Below the pieces are notes generated by a model. That model was not told the DNA's origin. It was given only the letters and a program-made list of their open reading frames with translations, and did not search any database. Below are positions 1-12,352 of a stretch of DNA of 64,000 bases, piece by piece. How positions within the stretch are numbered: position 1 is the stretch's first letter; each line of letters begins with the position of its first letter. The stretch is from Istiophorus platypterus. Lineage: Eukaryota; Chordata; Actinopteri; Istiophoriformes; Istiophoridae. The position numbers were made by a program, and so were the translations under genes. The stretch lies in the NCBI GenBank assembly GCA_016859345.1, contig CM029128.1, positions 17,500,104-17,564,103 of the forward strand. The letters run 5' to 3'.

Positions 1-706
1 AGAAGTCAAAATCAGAGCTGTCGCTCCAGTGGAGCATACAAGCCACCTTGTAAAAAGCCTACTGCTGTACTACAGCTGAGACCACCTACAGGCAATCTCT
101 CCTTACTTGTTCTCCCCTACCTCCCCCTTGCCCTTTTCCTCGGCCTCTTTTTTCGCTTTCTTCCTGATCTTCGCTTTTCTGCTCTTCACCCTAAAAGCAT
201 CTCTTATAATTTGTTAAAAGCCTGATTTAGCGCTCATGTTTACATTTAAGGTTGGCTCTGATGATTTCTGCACCTGTTTCAGGGACTAAAAGCCTTGAGA
301 AGCACAATCTTTAGAGGCTAGTCCAAGTATTAAGTGAACCATGAGTGGTGGGTTGACACTTGTGTGAATGTCTTTATATGAAACAAAGCACATTTGTGAT
401 CCTGTTCAGGAAATTATTTCCTTCAGTAAAGAAATGCAATTTTGCAGACTAATAAGGTCATTGAAAGGGAAAAAACACCCGCACACTGTCTTCATTTGGA
501 ATCAACTTTTATTTTGGTGTTTGAGTAGTAAAACCATATGTGGGAGCTAGTTTCTTTCTGTTGCTTGAAACAGCAGTCTCAGAGCTCTGGAGTAATTAAA
601 CGATTAAAACTGTAATGCAGTAACGATCCAATCTGCTGTCCTGGAAATGAAAAGTTTAATCCCTTACAGTTACTGAGAAAGACAAGTTGAAATGAGTTTT
701 CTGAAG

Positions 707-927
707 TATGGCTGCAACTAATGATTATTTTCATAATCAGGTGATTATATAGATTTTCTTTTGATGAACTGTTTAGTCTATTAAATGAAAACCAATTAAC
801 AATGACATGGAAAGGAGAAATGTTAAGAATTCACCAGTAACCAATCAATGTTTGGCATTGTCAATTAATAGTACTAGAAAAACAGTAACCTGAAACAATT
901 GTCTATTAAACTTCAGCTGATGCATTC
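707..927 (+). repeat. Degraded teleost interspersed repeat, 'gctgcaactaat' family, copy 1
   Basis: It begins gctgcaactaatgattattt followed by 'tcataatcaggtgatta'. This is the start of a repeat common in percomorph genomes whose other end normally reads back as 'agttgcagc'. Here the far end is decayed ('cttcagctgatgca', about 911-924). The superfamily is not assigned. Another copy lies in the opposite orientation at 39019-39218. Confidence 0.6.
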
Positions 928-2928
928 TCTTAACAGTGGAATGATCATTTAATTGCCTTAAACAATAGTTGGAAGTGAAACATGTTTTTATGATTTATGT
1001 ATATAAGTATATGAGAAGTCTTTCTATCAGCATTGAAGTCACTTCAGCACAGTTAAAGAGATCGCTGTGTGTTTAAGATGCACTCACACCACTGATAAAT
1101 GGAAAAATGTGCTTAGCCTTGTATGTGTTGCAGAACGCAGTGAGGTAATTTCAGATGGATTGTGCTGAGGGCAGCCTCAGCCTAAGGAGCCGACCATGGT
1201 CTGTTTATTCCCAGGTGCACTTACATTCCCCACTCCACAAGAGATGGTGTATTTTTTTTCATCAGGATCATTGCAATTCTCCCAACCTCTACCCTGGCTC
1301 TCTTATCGCCAAACATACATTAGAATGTCAGACACATCTTCCCTCTCCTTATCCATATCTGCAGAGACCTTTTCTCTCTCCGTCTCCCTCCTCTCAAAAC
1401 CACTTCAGCAAATGTTACTTTTTCATATCTGTGCTGGGAAAATAATCTTTTTTTCCCCCCACTGCACGTGAGGACCTACAGACAGGATAACCTTCAAAGC
1501 TGAACCGCAAATGTCACTTCCGCCAGCTAGCCAATCGCATTTCTTTCCAAAGGCTAGTGCGGCTCTCTTATGGGATTCACACCCATGACACTGGGACTGA
1601 GCTGATGCGCACACGTGAATGGGAATGAGTCAGCAAGGCTCTCAGGTGTGGCCAGATAAAATGCCACCAAATACCAGGATACTATTTCAGATGCTTTCGA
1701 TCTGAAAAATTTACGGTAACATTGAGTTTACCAACCAATTTTTCTTTTTTTGCAGTCCTTATTCAAAGTGTGAAAGCTAATTAGTGCAGAAGGCTGATGC
1801 AGATAATGTCTCATATGGTCAATTGCAGCAACAGGAAACACTGTGGCTTCAAATTTTAAAATGCAAATATAGCGTACTTTGCAATGCCTGATGGAGTGGA
1901 AATGCTCCGTAGTGTATTACTCTACCTGGTGCCGTTGCATCCTTGAATGCATGTGAATATTTAACCCAACGTGAAGTGCAAGGCTGCTGGTTGTTGGTAC
2001 TAGCTTTGTGCAGCAGTCATTACAAGGATGAAGTGTTTTGTCAAAGCTTTGAGCAGAATAGGCAATCAGGCATTTTGTTCCACATAGGCTCCCACACTCA
2101 AATCTCTTTTGTGTGTACATTCTGCTTCCATGGCCATCAGTTCATTTCGCTCACGCTCAAGAGAAATGAAAGGGCATATCTGAGCAGCATCTGGATTTGC
2201 ATGCTAGGTAATGTGTTCTTCACACACAGAAAGATAGGAGATGGGAGGCAGTAATTCTTACCATTAATATTTCAATACTCCTGTGCACTTATTGGTCTGT
2301 TCCCCATCCCTGAAGGTTTGTCTGTGTGATGGCATATTTTAGGGGCTGGGACCATCAATATTCGTGACCAGAGTATTTATTATGCACTTTAGTATGGGTA
2401 ATTTTGGCTGCTGCAGGGTCCCTATTGTATGGACCATCCCCCTTATAATGGCCACCAGTCTCAAGTTCAGATATATTTAATTTACATGACTGCTGAGTAT
2501 TATCCAATGTGGCAAAGGCAGATCTGCAATAAACTCATATCATCTGATAGTCTGGCCTGTGTATCTCTACCAGATGTGGTTAAAAACTGTGGATTAGACA
2601 TGTGTTTTAACTTTTGTAGATGGCAAATAAAAGAGGTTTGTCACACAGGATAACAAATCATTCTAAAAACGATCAGATTAAGAAAGAAAATTTCTGGACA
2701 CTTTTGTTTGATTCCCTGAGTTGTACACGTCACTTATCTCATGCTGAGTTTAAAACAGCTGTCAAAGAAATGTTTTCAATTACTGCTAGACTCTGTTACT
2801 TCTGCATCACCTTATCTGTGTCTCCAAATCCCCGAAGTGATCTGTTTTTGTTCTCTTTCCTGAATAACAGATTTCAGATTAAACCTGTATTGAATGTCAC
2901 AGAATCAGTGTTTTTCTTTCTGTGCTTT

Positions 2929-2952
2929 ATTTTTTTTTTTTTTTATTTTTTT
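2929..2952 (+). repeat. T-rich tract
   Basis: A nearly pure T run broken by single A bases, followed by 'gcag'. It resembles a strong acceptor, but no recognisable exon follows it. Confidence 0.7.
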
Positions 2953-3427
2953 TGCAGATTTTTGTCCTGTGACATTTTCAATGTGAGGTCAGTGTCTCAA
3001 TCCAACAGGCCACGTTTACCCATGGGGTAGGTCTGTCCTGTCGGGCTTGTCTGAGGACACTCTTTCTGCACCCAGATGTCAGGAGACAGGCTCCTCTGTG
3101 GCTCTCCTTATCTGGATCAGAGAGGCAGCCCATCAGCCTCAGGAGCAGCAATTAGCTTGCTTGGATTCTGTTGCTGAATAATCACTCATACACCAGAAAG
3201 GGATGATATGGAGAGCATGCCAAAACTCAAGCAGGAAATTAAATATTTACAAAAATGCCGTACCATTGATAGGGAATATTAAAGAGCCTGGAACATGTTT
3301 CTAACAGTAAATAATCTCGTTGTTTAATCGTGTTGTTGCTGCAGTGGTATGAATTCAGGCTGTTAGCGCCTCACTGTCACTGGAATTGTGTACACGGGAT
3401 TCATATTGAACATGCATTTATGTTGTT

Positions 3428-3454
3428 TCGTCTCTACTTTGTCTCTCACTATAG
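3428..3454 (+). promoter_or_regulatory. 3' splice site (polypyrimidine tract and AG) of the vav2 exon
   Basis: A T/C-rich stretch (tcgtctctactttgtctctc) leads to 'actatag' directly before the first codon of the CH-domain exon. It is a normal vertebrate acceptor and sets the exon start in phase 0. Confidence 0.85.
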
Positions 3455-3571
3455 TTCCTGTGTTTGAAGAACATCCGGACATTTCTCAAGGTGTGTCATG
3501 ACAAGTTTGGCCTGCGCAACAGTGAGCTGTTTGACCCTTTTGACCTCTTCGATGTCAGGGATTTCGGCAAG
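3455..3571 (+). CDS. vav2: vav2 internal exon encoding part of the CH domain (partial CDS)
   Basis: VAV2 is a cytoplasmic guanine-nucleotide exchange factor for Rho/Rac GTPases, acting below receptor and non-receptor tyrosine kinases. This exon encodes 39 residues in phase 0 (117 bp, a multiple of three). It starts [11 protein letters not shown] and contains [17 protein letters not shown], ending in DFGK. From family knowledge this is about residues 69-107 of the N-terminal calponin-homology domain, which takes part in autoinhibition. VAV1 and VAV3 read SELFEAF where this reads SELFDPF, and the VCHDKFGL stretch is VAV2-like, so VAV2 is preferred. The boundaries are a pyrimidine-rich tract ending in 'ctatag' before 3455, and AAG|gtgagt at 3571/3572. 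The frame stays open a little beyond the donor into a GT repeat, which is read-through and not coding. By comparison with the family this is probably the second coding exon. The first exon and all later exons lie outside the window. Confidence 0.95.
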
Positions 3572-3577
3572 GTGAGT
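3570..3577 (+). promoter_or_regulatory. 5' splice site of the vav2 exon
   Basis: The exon ends AAG and the intron begins gtgagt, a strong match to the U1 snRNA consensus. The family protein sequence continues with V after DFGK, which fits a phase 0 junction at this point. Confidence 0.88.
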
Positions 3578-3591
3578 TGTGATTGGCTGTA

Positions 3592-3611
3592 TTTGTGTTT
3601 GTGTTTGTGTT

Positions 3612-3647
<36 letters not shown>

Positions 3648-3690
3648 CGTGTGTGTGTGTGTGTGTGTGAGAGACAGAGAGAGAGAGAGT
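3592..3690 (+). repeat. (TTTGTG)n/(GT)n microsatellite with GA-rich end, next to the vav2 5' splice site
   Basis: Imperfect tttgtg units pass into a GT run with one 'gcgt' interruption and then a GAGA tract. It starts about 20 bases after the donor, so the primary transcript carries a long GU-rich tract close to the 5' splice site. Confidence 0.95.
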
Positions 3691-3880
3691 GAGAGAGAAA
3701 TTGTCTGTGCATCTGCAGTTTAGCATGTCATGTCCATGTGATTAGCTTGGGTTAAACGGAACTTCAAAGTTAAATCCATCAGTTACATTAACATCGGTAC
3801 GCTCAGATGAGTGTTTATTGTAACACTTCAGGGTCAGGCTGAGTAGTGTTTAACTTACCTCTGCTGTGAAGATGCAGTGT

Positions 3881-4235
3881 GAGGGGGTGTGCGTCGGCTC
3901 AGCGGTAAAGGTGGCTGACTCACTTGCACATCGTAGACGCTTCAGGAGTTTTTATGAGATACTCAAGCGAGTTTTTTTTTGAATGGTTAGTCATGAGGCC
4001 ACCTGCTCTTGGGATTGTTTTTTAAACTCTATCCGGGGGTAGGTAGGGGACATAGACTCTGAGAGGGAAATATGTCCAAAACTTATTGAAGAGACTGCTG
4101 GAGATGGGCCCGAAGGTCAGCTGTGTCTGTGCTTGCGCTCTTTCGAACTCCGACTGTCTATCCTTGTAGATAGTAAGGGCAGCCTGGTGTCTTAGACCTG
4201 GATAACTGGTGGAAAATGGATGGATGGATGGATGC
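3881..4235 (+). repeat. Putative tRNA-derived SINE or LINE-tail element ending in (GGAT)n
   Basis: The left part contains 'cggctcagcggta' (about 3894-3906), which resembles a tRNA box A. The right end is 'ggaaaatggatggatggatg', a short GGAT tandem typical of teleost retroposon 3' ends. The body is not recognised and no clear box B is seen at the usual spacing, so the SINE call is tentative. Confidence 0.4.
4214..4235 (+). repeat. (GGAT)n tandem
   Basis: About four to five copies of ggat/tgga at the right end of the putative retroposon. Confidence 0.85.
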
Positions 4236-5415
4236 CTGGAATTGCAAGTCAGATATATATTTAAAGTAGAGGTTACTGGCGGTTCAATATCAATACAGTA
4301 TTGCTGCACAACCCAGGAAAGGAAGTGACTGGACTAAAGCATCTTTGCTTTTCATGTGAATAAAAGCTCCTGGAAAAGGTGCCATTTGAACGAGGAGGGG
4401 GATCGGAGTGGCTGGTAATCCTTGATCTGTATTCACCTGTTGGCCTCTGAAATGAATTGTTTCCCTCTACTTTCTAATCCCTTTGACTGCGGTGAGGTGT
4501 GTGTTTGTGTGGAGCTACAGACAGAGGATTGGGGGATGGGGTAGGACAGTTAGCTTCTTTCTAGGCTAGTACTCTGTTAAAACAGGCAGCAGGGATAGTA
4601 GGATGTCATTAAATTCATGATTACAGCTGATGCCATTGTGTCAGGACCGGTGCGGTGGGTAGGTTAATACTGCATCGTCTCAGTTTTATTTGTACTCCAG
4701 CAGTGGGGATTACTCTGTAGGGCTGAGATATGAGTAAACTGCATTACATCTGGCTCTGATCGATTACAGAGAGGATGTGTTTGCGTCATCTGCTCATTTA
4801 TCTAATGTATCCAATGTTATTCAACGTATCCACTCTCCCTGCATTGGGCTGAGAAGAAAGGCTGAGGAGAGATGTAGAAGGAAGAAGTGAGAGAGAAGAA
4901 AAAAGACACAAGGGCTCATTTGGCAGTTTGTAGATAAACCACAAGACGATGTTTGAGAGTCAATGAGCTCACAGTGAACGACATTAAAATCCAGCAGCAG
5001 TCAGAATCAATCACAAAGACCCTCCATACGTCAGTTTGGAAATTGCTTTTGTATGGTCTCAGCGGTGGCGGGCTTGTCTCGCCATTGATTTTCCATTAAG
5101 GCCAAACATCACATTATAATATATTGAACTGAGTAGATCCCCACTAATGTGACATACATTTAAATGGTGAGAATGGCTCATAAACATAAGATAAAAGGTG
5201 GCTGTTTTATTCCTGCAGTTAAAATTCTCTGTAGCCTTTTTTCTTTTGCAGCTCATCACCGGATGTGCTCTTTCCTCTTTTGTTACCTTGACACAAAAGT
5301 TTCTTTGTGTGCACATCTGATAGCAAACAATGGGAATTCTAACAATCGTTGTATGTATATCATAATACGGCATCCTCCTCTCTTCTGTCCATATCATTCT
5401 TTTGTCACCCATTAC

Positions 5416-5445
5416 TTTCACATTTTTCACAAGAAAAATGTGAAA
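5416..5445. repeat. Perfect 13-bp inverted repeat (hairpin)
   Basis: The arm tttcacatttttc at 5416-5428 and its exact complement gaaaaatgtgaaa at 5433-5445 are separated by the 4-base loop acaa. It lies in unannotated intron. Confidence 0.9.
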
Positions 5446-6625
5446 ATAATAGAAAGTGATCCAGCTTTGAAGCTCGTGCAAATTTTGATGAAACAATGCA
5501 TCCTTGAGCGTTTTAAAAACGCTTATAACACATACAATACATTATTTACAGATCAAAATATTGTTTGTATAAGCAACTGCTAAAACAAATATATTAATAG
5601 ATCTTTATCTCTTTTTGATTTTCTTTATATTCTGGTTGGATATTCTGTTGAATGAAACCAGATGTTGGATTTGAGTGGAGGATTGGCGTTTGGAAAGTGG
5701 AGTAGCCCCAAGCTACAGTCACACTGGATACAACTTGTGCAGTCGATCCCTCCAAAGACACATCAGCTGACAGTTTTTTGCTTGAATGCATCCCAAAGAG
5801 CCAGATCTTTCATTGTGACTTGAATAAAGAATATTCTGGAGAGAGCAAGTGTTATCGCAGAAGCGGTTAAGCCATAGGAAATTCAAAAGTGAAGTATAAA
5901 AGCAGCACACATAATGTGTACATGCCACATCCTATTTGTACAAGTTATGCTTTTCAGTGATTTCACTGTGTTGGTGGTCAGACGACAGTTTAGACTGTGT
6001 GGACGTCTGACTCTCCTCTCCGGCGCTCATTTTTACAGGTCCGACAACATGTGGGTGTAATTTTTACCGTGTTTTATTTCTGTAGCTTAATAGGCTGTAG
6101 TAACCTAATATTACAGCTTAATAGAGTGATTTTGCAGAGGTTTGACACAAATGCCGAACAAGTACATTTATTGAAAATTACTCATCACTTGACAGAGTGA
6201 TCATGTGAATTTTTTTTGGTAATGATTATCAGGATCATTGATTGCCCATTGCTTTGCAGTGGCAGCCCTGTTGTTAACAGTGCTGTTTCTTCAAATGATT
6301 TTACATATTGTAAAGAAGAAGAGGAACAAGTGAGGAGAGGAGAAGAAAAATGAGAATTTAAAGGAGAAGCAGAGGAGATTTCTTAGTGGATGAGAAGGCA
6401 GAATCCTTAGTGGAACGCTATATGGAAAAGAGGGAAGAGAGAGGGTTCTGATAGCAGCTGCTGCTATAAACATTAATCAGCCCCTATCTACCTTTCATAC
6501 CTCCACACTGGCTGCCAGGGCCCCAGAGTTCATCCCCCTGGCCTCTGATCACCATCTCTCCCTCTAATGATGCCTTTTCCTGGGTCATGGGCCAGTGGAG
6601 ACGTAGGGGCCAACTGGGCAAAATG

Positions 6626-6668
6626 CTAAAAAAAAAAAAAAAAAAAGAGAAAGAAAGAAAATAAAAAA
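6626..6668 (+). repeat. Poly-A / A-rich tract
   Basis: A run of about 19 A bases followed by gagaaagaaagaaaataaaa. It could be the tail of an old retroposon, but no body was recognised to its left. Confidence 0.8.
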
Positions 6669-6844
6669 ATAATTGCCCCCTTAGAACCTCCCCCTACCCT
6701 TTCCAATGGATCTAGTAATGAAACAGATGGAGCACATATCCTGCTTGATGTCCTCTACTGATTTTTATTTTCATTACTTCAACCAGGAATACCCTATGCT
6801 GCATACTCGATGAGCTAGTGCTCCCCTGTTGTTTTCTCTTTTGT

Positions 6845-6872
6845 CGGTGGTGGTGGTGGTGGGGGGGGGGTG
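6845..6872 (+). repeat. (GGT)n plus poly-G
   Basis: Five ggt units run into about ten consecutive G bases. Confidence 0.85.
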
Positions 6873-9800
6873 TGACTGTACTGCATGCACATATCACCAC
6901 ACTTCCCTTCTTTGCATCCTAACCCATCCCCCATCATTAGAAATTCATTATGACATCATTAAACCAATGAAATACAGCATATTACAGTAGACCCAAGAGA
7001 ACGCTTTTATTTAAACACCTCCCTCCATCCGAACCCAACGCCTCGTTTCCTTTCTCCCTACCTATTTTAATGAGCCACCAAAGGAACATTGCTGTCATTT
7101 AAATGAACATGGCAATCAGTTTATTTGGCTGTTTCCATGATTAGCATAATTAGCCTGCACCTGTTAGCCATCTATCAACAGTTTGGTGATTTTACGTCTG
7201 TGAGTGGAGAGCAGTGAAGGAAGGAAGCTTTCTGACAGATTTGCCATCTTCATTAAAGGGAATAGCATCAGTTATTTGAAATGCAGACAGTGCTGTTTGC
7301 ATCAATTTCTGTTTCATCTAAACCGCCTTGGAGTTATGACTGACTGACTTGTGTAGTATCAGAGCCATTCAAGTGATGCATTGACTGGATAGTACAGTGT
7401 CAAGGTGAATGTTTTTTTTTCTTTGTGTTGTGCATTTGAATGGAAATTGGCCCTTGGATGTGAGCTCCCAGTTTATATGGAACAGCTATGGTTCACGCTC
7501 AAGTGACACCAGACAAAATTTCCAGCAAACCAGCTGATGATTTGTATACGTGTCTGTGAGCTTTTCCACTTTACAGCTAGATTGTCCAGCTTATAACTGA
7601 GAAATTGAAGTGGCAGTTCTTGCCCTAGCCTCCATAAGTGATGGACGGTGTGTTCTTTGGCTGAAATCTGATATTTTATTCAGAAATGTGCTTGGCACAA
7701 CTGCCTAAAATCAGTTTGTTGTAATATGGAATACACAAAACACACCTGGAAACAGATGGAGGGTACTAATGCGAAGGAAACCCAGTAAACACACACACCG
7801 GTCCCCTGATTTAATTTGTGCCAACTGCTCCCCTTTTCAGCTGCCTTTTCTTTCCTATTCCCTCCTACCCCTCATCTATCTCTCCCCCTCCCTTGGTGTC
7901 CCCCTCACTCTACTCATTCATCTCAAACCCACTTTCAGTGTTAGTATGTTGTGATAAGAAGGAGCCGGCGGCAGACGACGAGCCATCATTGCGTCGAGAC
8001 GGCGTGATTGCCATTGGTCCGCAGTGTCTGATTACCCTCTGTGCTGCTCTGGATCCTGTGCACACTGAACCCCTGCTCCTCTCATTTCCTTCCTGCCCTC
8101 TGTGGCTTAAAATAGCTAGTTGCTCTATCCACGCCCAGTGCTACTCACATCTGGAACGTGCCTCAACCACAGTTGGCCCTGCTTGCTTAAAAGCTATTTA
8201 CTGAAGTAGGTTTTAACCTCAGGCCCGAGCTTTCAGCCTGGCCCTGTGCTCATTTGTTCTCACTATGTGAACATTCTCACATATAAAGAAAAAACATTAA
8301 CCCTTTGAACTCTTTGCCGTCTTTTGTTGTATTTGTATTTGTATTTGAGGTATTTAAAGGCTTGTGGAATGTATTAGAAAGGCATCCATACATTGTTGTT
8401 TTAAGAATGAAAATCACCATCGTTTTGTGGTATCGTACATTTCTAGGAGACCTTTATGACTTTTTGGTACAACTTTAAATCATTGGGGGTTTTTTGTGTG
8501 TATGTCCTGTATTTTTAAAACAAATCATATACCTATATTTTAACTGGTCAAGGAAAATGTCAGTTCCTCAGGATTATAAAACAGAGGTTGATGAGAGGTG
8601 GCTTAGTATTGCCACAAATGTATTAATAATGTAAAAGAATTTTTTTATAAATTCTGTGACTCCTGCTTTTTGTTTTTTTTTGTTTTTTTTACATTAATGT
8701 TGCATACAACTAGTCAGTGAGTTAACTGCAGGCTACACCTATGGCCTGTTTTGTTGAGTAAAGTCAGTTTACATTTTGTAAAAGGATCCATGGAAAGTCA
8801 TTTTGCTTTAGCTATTTGCAGAGCCTGTTTGTTCTTTTAACATAGATATACCAATAACAATCAACTGCATTATTTTTCATACTGTAGGAAAAGTCTGAGC
8901 TTTGATTTTTGATTACTGACAAAATCAAGCAGGAAAGTTGTAAAGGATTTTATGGACATTCATTCTCCGTGGACACTGGAGAAACATTATGTTTCTGTTG
9001 CTGTTCCTGTTATAAAACAATCGGTATAGGACTACTCAACAGTATGCATTCACCTTGGAAGTTACATGCATGGTATGTTGGTATTTTTATAGATTCACGC
9101 TGAGCTATTTCGATTAAATAGGATAGCTGCTGAAAATGTAGCGATCCCTGCCTGTCAGACTCGGGCTGGGGAGACTGCAGTAAGAGGCGGAGTGAGGTCG
9201 GAGGGTCAAGCAGCCAGGGTGACAAACTCACATCAACACATCCACATTAGTGCCCACGTCCTCAGCAGCAGTCCTTTACTTTCAAGGGGGTTAAGTGGTT
9301 GGAGGAGATTGTTTGTGAATTATGATTTTACATTGTTCAGCAAATGTCACTGAAATAATATATTACTTGAACTTTTTTTTATTTTCTTAGTTTGAATACA
9401 AAGTTATTTTCCCTAACAGGCTGAAAGAGTTCCTTGAGATTAAACTCTTATCTCAGTGTGTGTCGAATCAGAAGCTGTCGTTTAGTCTGATTGAAGTGTA
9501 TTAAAATTAAAATTAAGATTAGCTCTGTATCTTGAAGACCTATAATAAGAAATGCTGCTAACGTACAATGCATCAGTAATTTGATGCAACAATCTCACTT
9601 ACTATAGAGGATTCTTACATTGTGGTATTGTTCCTTTGGCTGCTTATTCTGCAACAAGTTGTCCCTTGATCCAAGATTACACCCAGTGCTTCCCTCAAAG
9701 CGAATTTTTCTCCATAACCTTCTGTGAAATCACTTCCTCCTGCCTTTTCAGACTTTTTTTTTTTTGTCGCTCCCTCTTCTATCCCTGTGCACTCTTGCTT

Positions 9801-10762
9801 CACGCCTGTCCATCAGGACACCCCAACTGCAAGTTTTTACATAAAGCTTCCGAGACACAATCAATAATTCATTACAAATGCCACAACGCTGATGATAATT
9901 CTCCTGACATGAATTATAAATGGGAACCCCCCCCCCCTTCCTGTGTTTCGACCCCCTTCCGTCTCCTGATTCCATGCTCCACACCCATCACCTCGTTATA
10001 CCTGCAGCTTGTTACTGGAAAACCTGTGGAAACAGGTGGTTACTGAGCAACCGGTCATCACTAGGGATATGGTCTGTGTTGGTTCTCAGCTCAGGGATGC
10101 TGAGTGTTGGAAGTCTTGTTGCGGCCTCCGAGTTCACACTTACATAAACGAAATAGATGAAGTGGGATGGACCAATGATAGCATTTTTTTTTTTTTTTTT
10201 TGCCCCCCTTCCATAGTGTAGCCTGGTTTGCATGATGAATGAGCAAAAGGTTTAAGTCCATATGACTTAAAATGCGTCATTTGCCATCTGGATTTCCTCC
10301 AGCTGTTTCATGCCCACCTGCTCTATAGTTTGACTTGTTTGAAACACATGAATGTCCCATTCTGTTGAAGTCCATTATCATCAAAAAGGAGAAGAAAATT
10401 GCACATTTTCTCTGAATGAATTAGAATTTGTTTTCTATGATTATGGCTGTGCATCTCAAAAATACCCCATCAGTATCTTTGTAGTGTAATTTTGAGATTC
10501 ATGTCTCCTGATGACAAGATCTGTATTTTGTAATCATAAAAATGGTCATTATCAGATATAAAAATCATGACCACAAGAGCATGTCTATTTTTTTCCCTTC
10601 CTGTTTCTGTTTTCTTTTTGTCTGCTGCAGTGAAACTATTCTACTGATGAATCCAAAGAACCAGTGCATTCTCACATCAATAAGCACTGTCTTTTCCCCC
10701 CTCCAATTTGTTTTGCCACCATTTTCCCTACGAGAACACTGGACAACGGTGTCATTTAAATC

Positions 10763-10792
10763 TATAGAGAGAGAGAGAGACAGAGAGAGAGG
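10763..10792 (+). repeat. (GA)n microsatellite
   Basis: Two short GA runs separated by 'gaca'. Confidence 0.9.
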
Positions 10793-11815
10793 AAAAGCCA
10801 AAAGTGACGATCTGTATAAAAATCATTTATCGTACTTTTATATCCCACTGCAGTCTTGGATGGCAATTTCTGTTACTATCTGCTGCTAGACAAAACTGAT
10901 AGACTGAGACAATGCAATTTGGCACCAACTCAGTGCTCACCCTGGCTCTTTGAAGTTTCTTAGCTCACTGGGTGCTGAGTACCCAAAAGGCTGCTGAGGT
11001 GTGATCACAACCCTCTCTCACCTCTGGATTGTGAGTCAGTGGTCACCGCGGGTTGCGTCCCTGTTGTTAGGGTGGTGTCTTTGGAGCACCGCGGGACCAA
11101 AGTGGTGGAATAAAGAGGAGGAGCCCCCACAGAGGGAGAGTCTATGAATTCCTTGCAGTCGATGCAAGCTCTCATTATTTCTCCTCCCTGGATTCCTCCC
11201 TCCGAGGGCCCACAGGCGCAGCTATGATGGACAGGTACATTCTCTGAGGAATCAGTGGCATGAAAAAAGAAGAAAATCACTAAAAAGGGAGTCCGCCCTC
11301 AATCATTTTTTCATTGCATAGGGATTACTTTCATATGGAGCTGAAAGGCAGAACCCACTCAGCTCATAAATCATACTTATTGTGGGCAAAATTTGAATCT
11401 GCATTTCGGTGTACACTGTGGATTATATAATAATATCCTATTTGCTCTTGAACTGTTGATATTTTCCCAAACCTTCATTTTGTTATGCTGTAAACAGTGG
11501 CTCAGCACCTTGCTTAAAGATATTATTTTATGAAACATTTGGCACACAGGCCACAGAATGTCGAGGTAGCTTTGCAGGATCATCGGAATAAGCTGCTTTT
11601 CAAAAACCATGATTAAATCATGAGAGTTACCAAATGGCAGAGGGTCTGTGAGAGATTCTCAGTCACCCAGGTCATGGTTATCATGGTTTTCAGCTCTAAA
11701 ATGAAGCCTGAAGCCTTTAAGATCTACAACCAAGTCCAGTTTCAACTCATTTGTCCAATTCACCTCTTCTTGTACAAATAACCGAGTGTGTCACTTAACA
11801 TGAACCCTCTGGCAA

Positions 11816-11846
11816 AAACAAACAAACAAACAAAAAAAAAAAACAA
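11816..11846 (+). repeat. (AAAC)n / A-rich simple repeat
   Basis: Several aaac units followed by about a dozen A bases. Confidence 0.85.
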
Positions 11847-12352
11847 CAAATTGCACAGACTCTCTGAATCATCAGACTATTGTGAGTTAGATAAAATTTA
11901 TGTTTTTTTAGTCATTAGGGTTTGGCTTGGACCCTAACGGAGCCAAAACTACACATCTTAGCTTTGTGAACATGAGCGTAAAGTTTCACTGTGAATATTT
12001 CAAGAGATAAGACTACACATCATGTTAGTCTGACATCTCAAGCTTTTGTCACAACTGCAATCTGCATCTGAGTCACAACCATGTTTTGACTATTTTGTGT
12101 CTACTCATTGGAAAAAAGACACCATGACGTACTCTTAAAGATTGTCTCCCTTTCTATTTCAAATGCTACACGGAAGTGGAGATGCTCATCTCAGCTGGTA
12201 TTAAGTAAATAAAAGCTGTGACTGGTGTTGTGAAAGCTTCAAGGACAGCTTAAAAAAACAAAAACCAAAGTCACATTTTTAGGAAAACGCACATTTGGAA
12301 AAACATGCCTCACTTACAGTTTCACCATAAAGAAAATGTATGATGACTACAA

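Larger units (their letters stand above)
1..3454 (+). other. 3' part of the preceding vav2 intron (probably intron 1)
   Basis: No coding exon was recognised upstream of 3455. The stretch is AT-rich and ordinary, with a degraded interspersed repeat at 707-927, a pyrimidine-rich patch near 1340-1400 and a long T tract at 2929-2952 followed by 'gcag'. Short open frames on both strands match no known family. Confidence 0.8.
3572..12352 (+). other. vav2 intron, first segment
   Basis: No exon was recognised. Besides the separately listed repeats it holds A-rich DNA at about 6628-6668, a GGT/poly-G patch at 6845-6870, an AAAC-rich tract at 11818-11845, and a 13-bp hairpin at 5416-5445. A TAAT-rich, repeat-free block at about 7060-7190 is a weak candidate for conserved non-coding DNA. 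Open frames here are short and do not resemble known proteins. Confidence 0.75.

Noticed and set aside
2938..2990. Strong T tract with gcag followed by a gtgagg word, like a micro-exon
   Set aside because: The sequence between gives no recognisable VAV2 residues, and T tracts of this type are common in AT-rich introns.
8281..8560. AT-rich block considered as a microRNA or small RNA host
   Set aside because: No hairpin of precursor length (about 60-80 bases with well-paired arms) could be traced by eye.
11671..11720. 'cccag|gtcatggttatc', checked as a possible next vav2 exon
   Set aside because: The reading diverges at once from the expected VAV2 continuation, which should resemble an SRLSLHSIAQNKG stretch.
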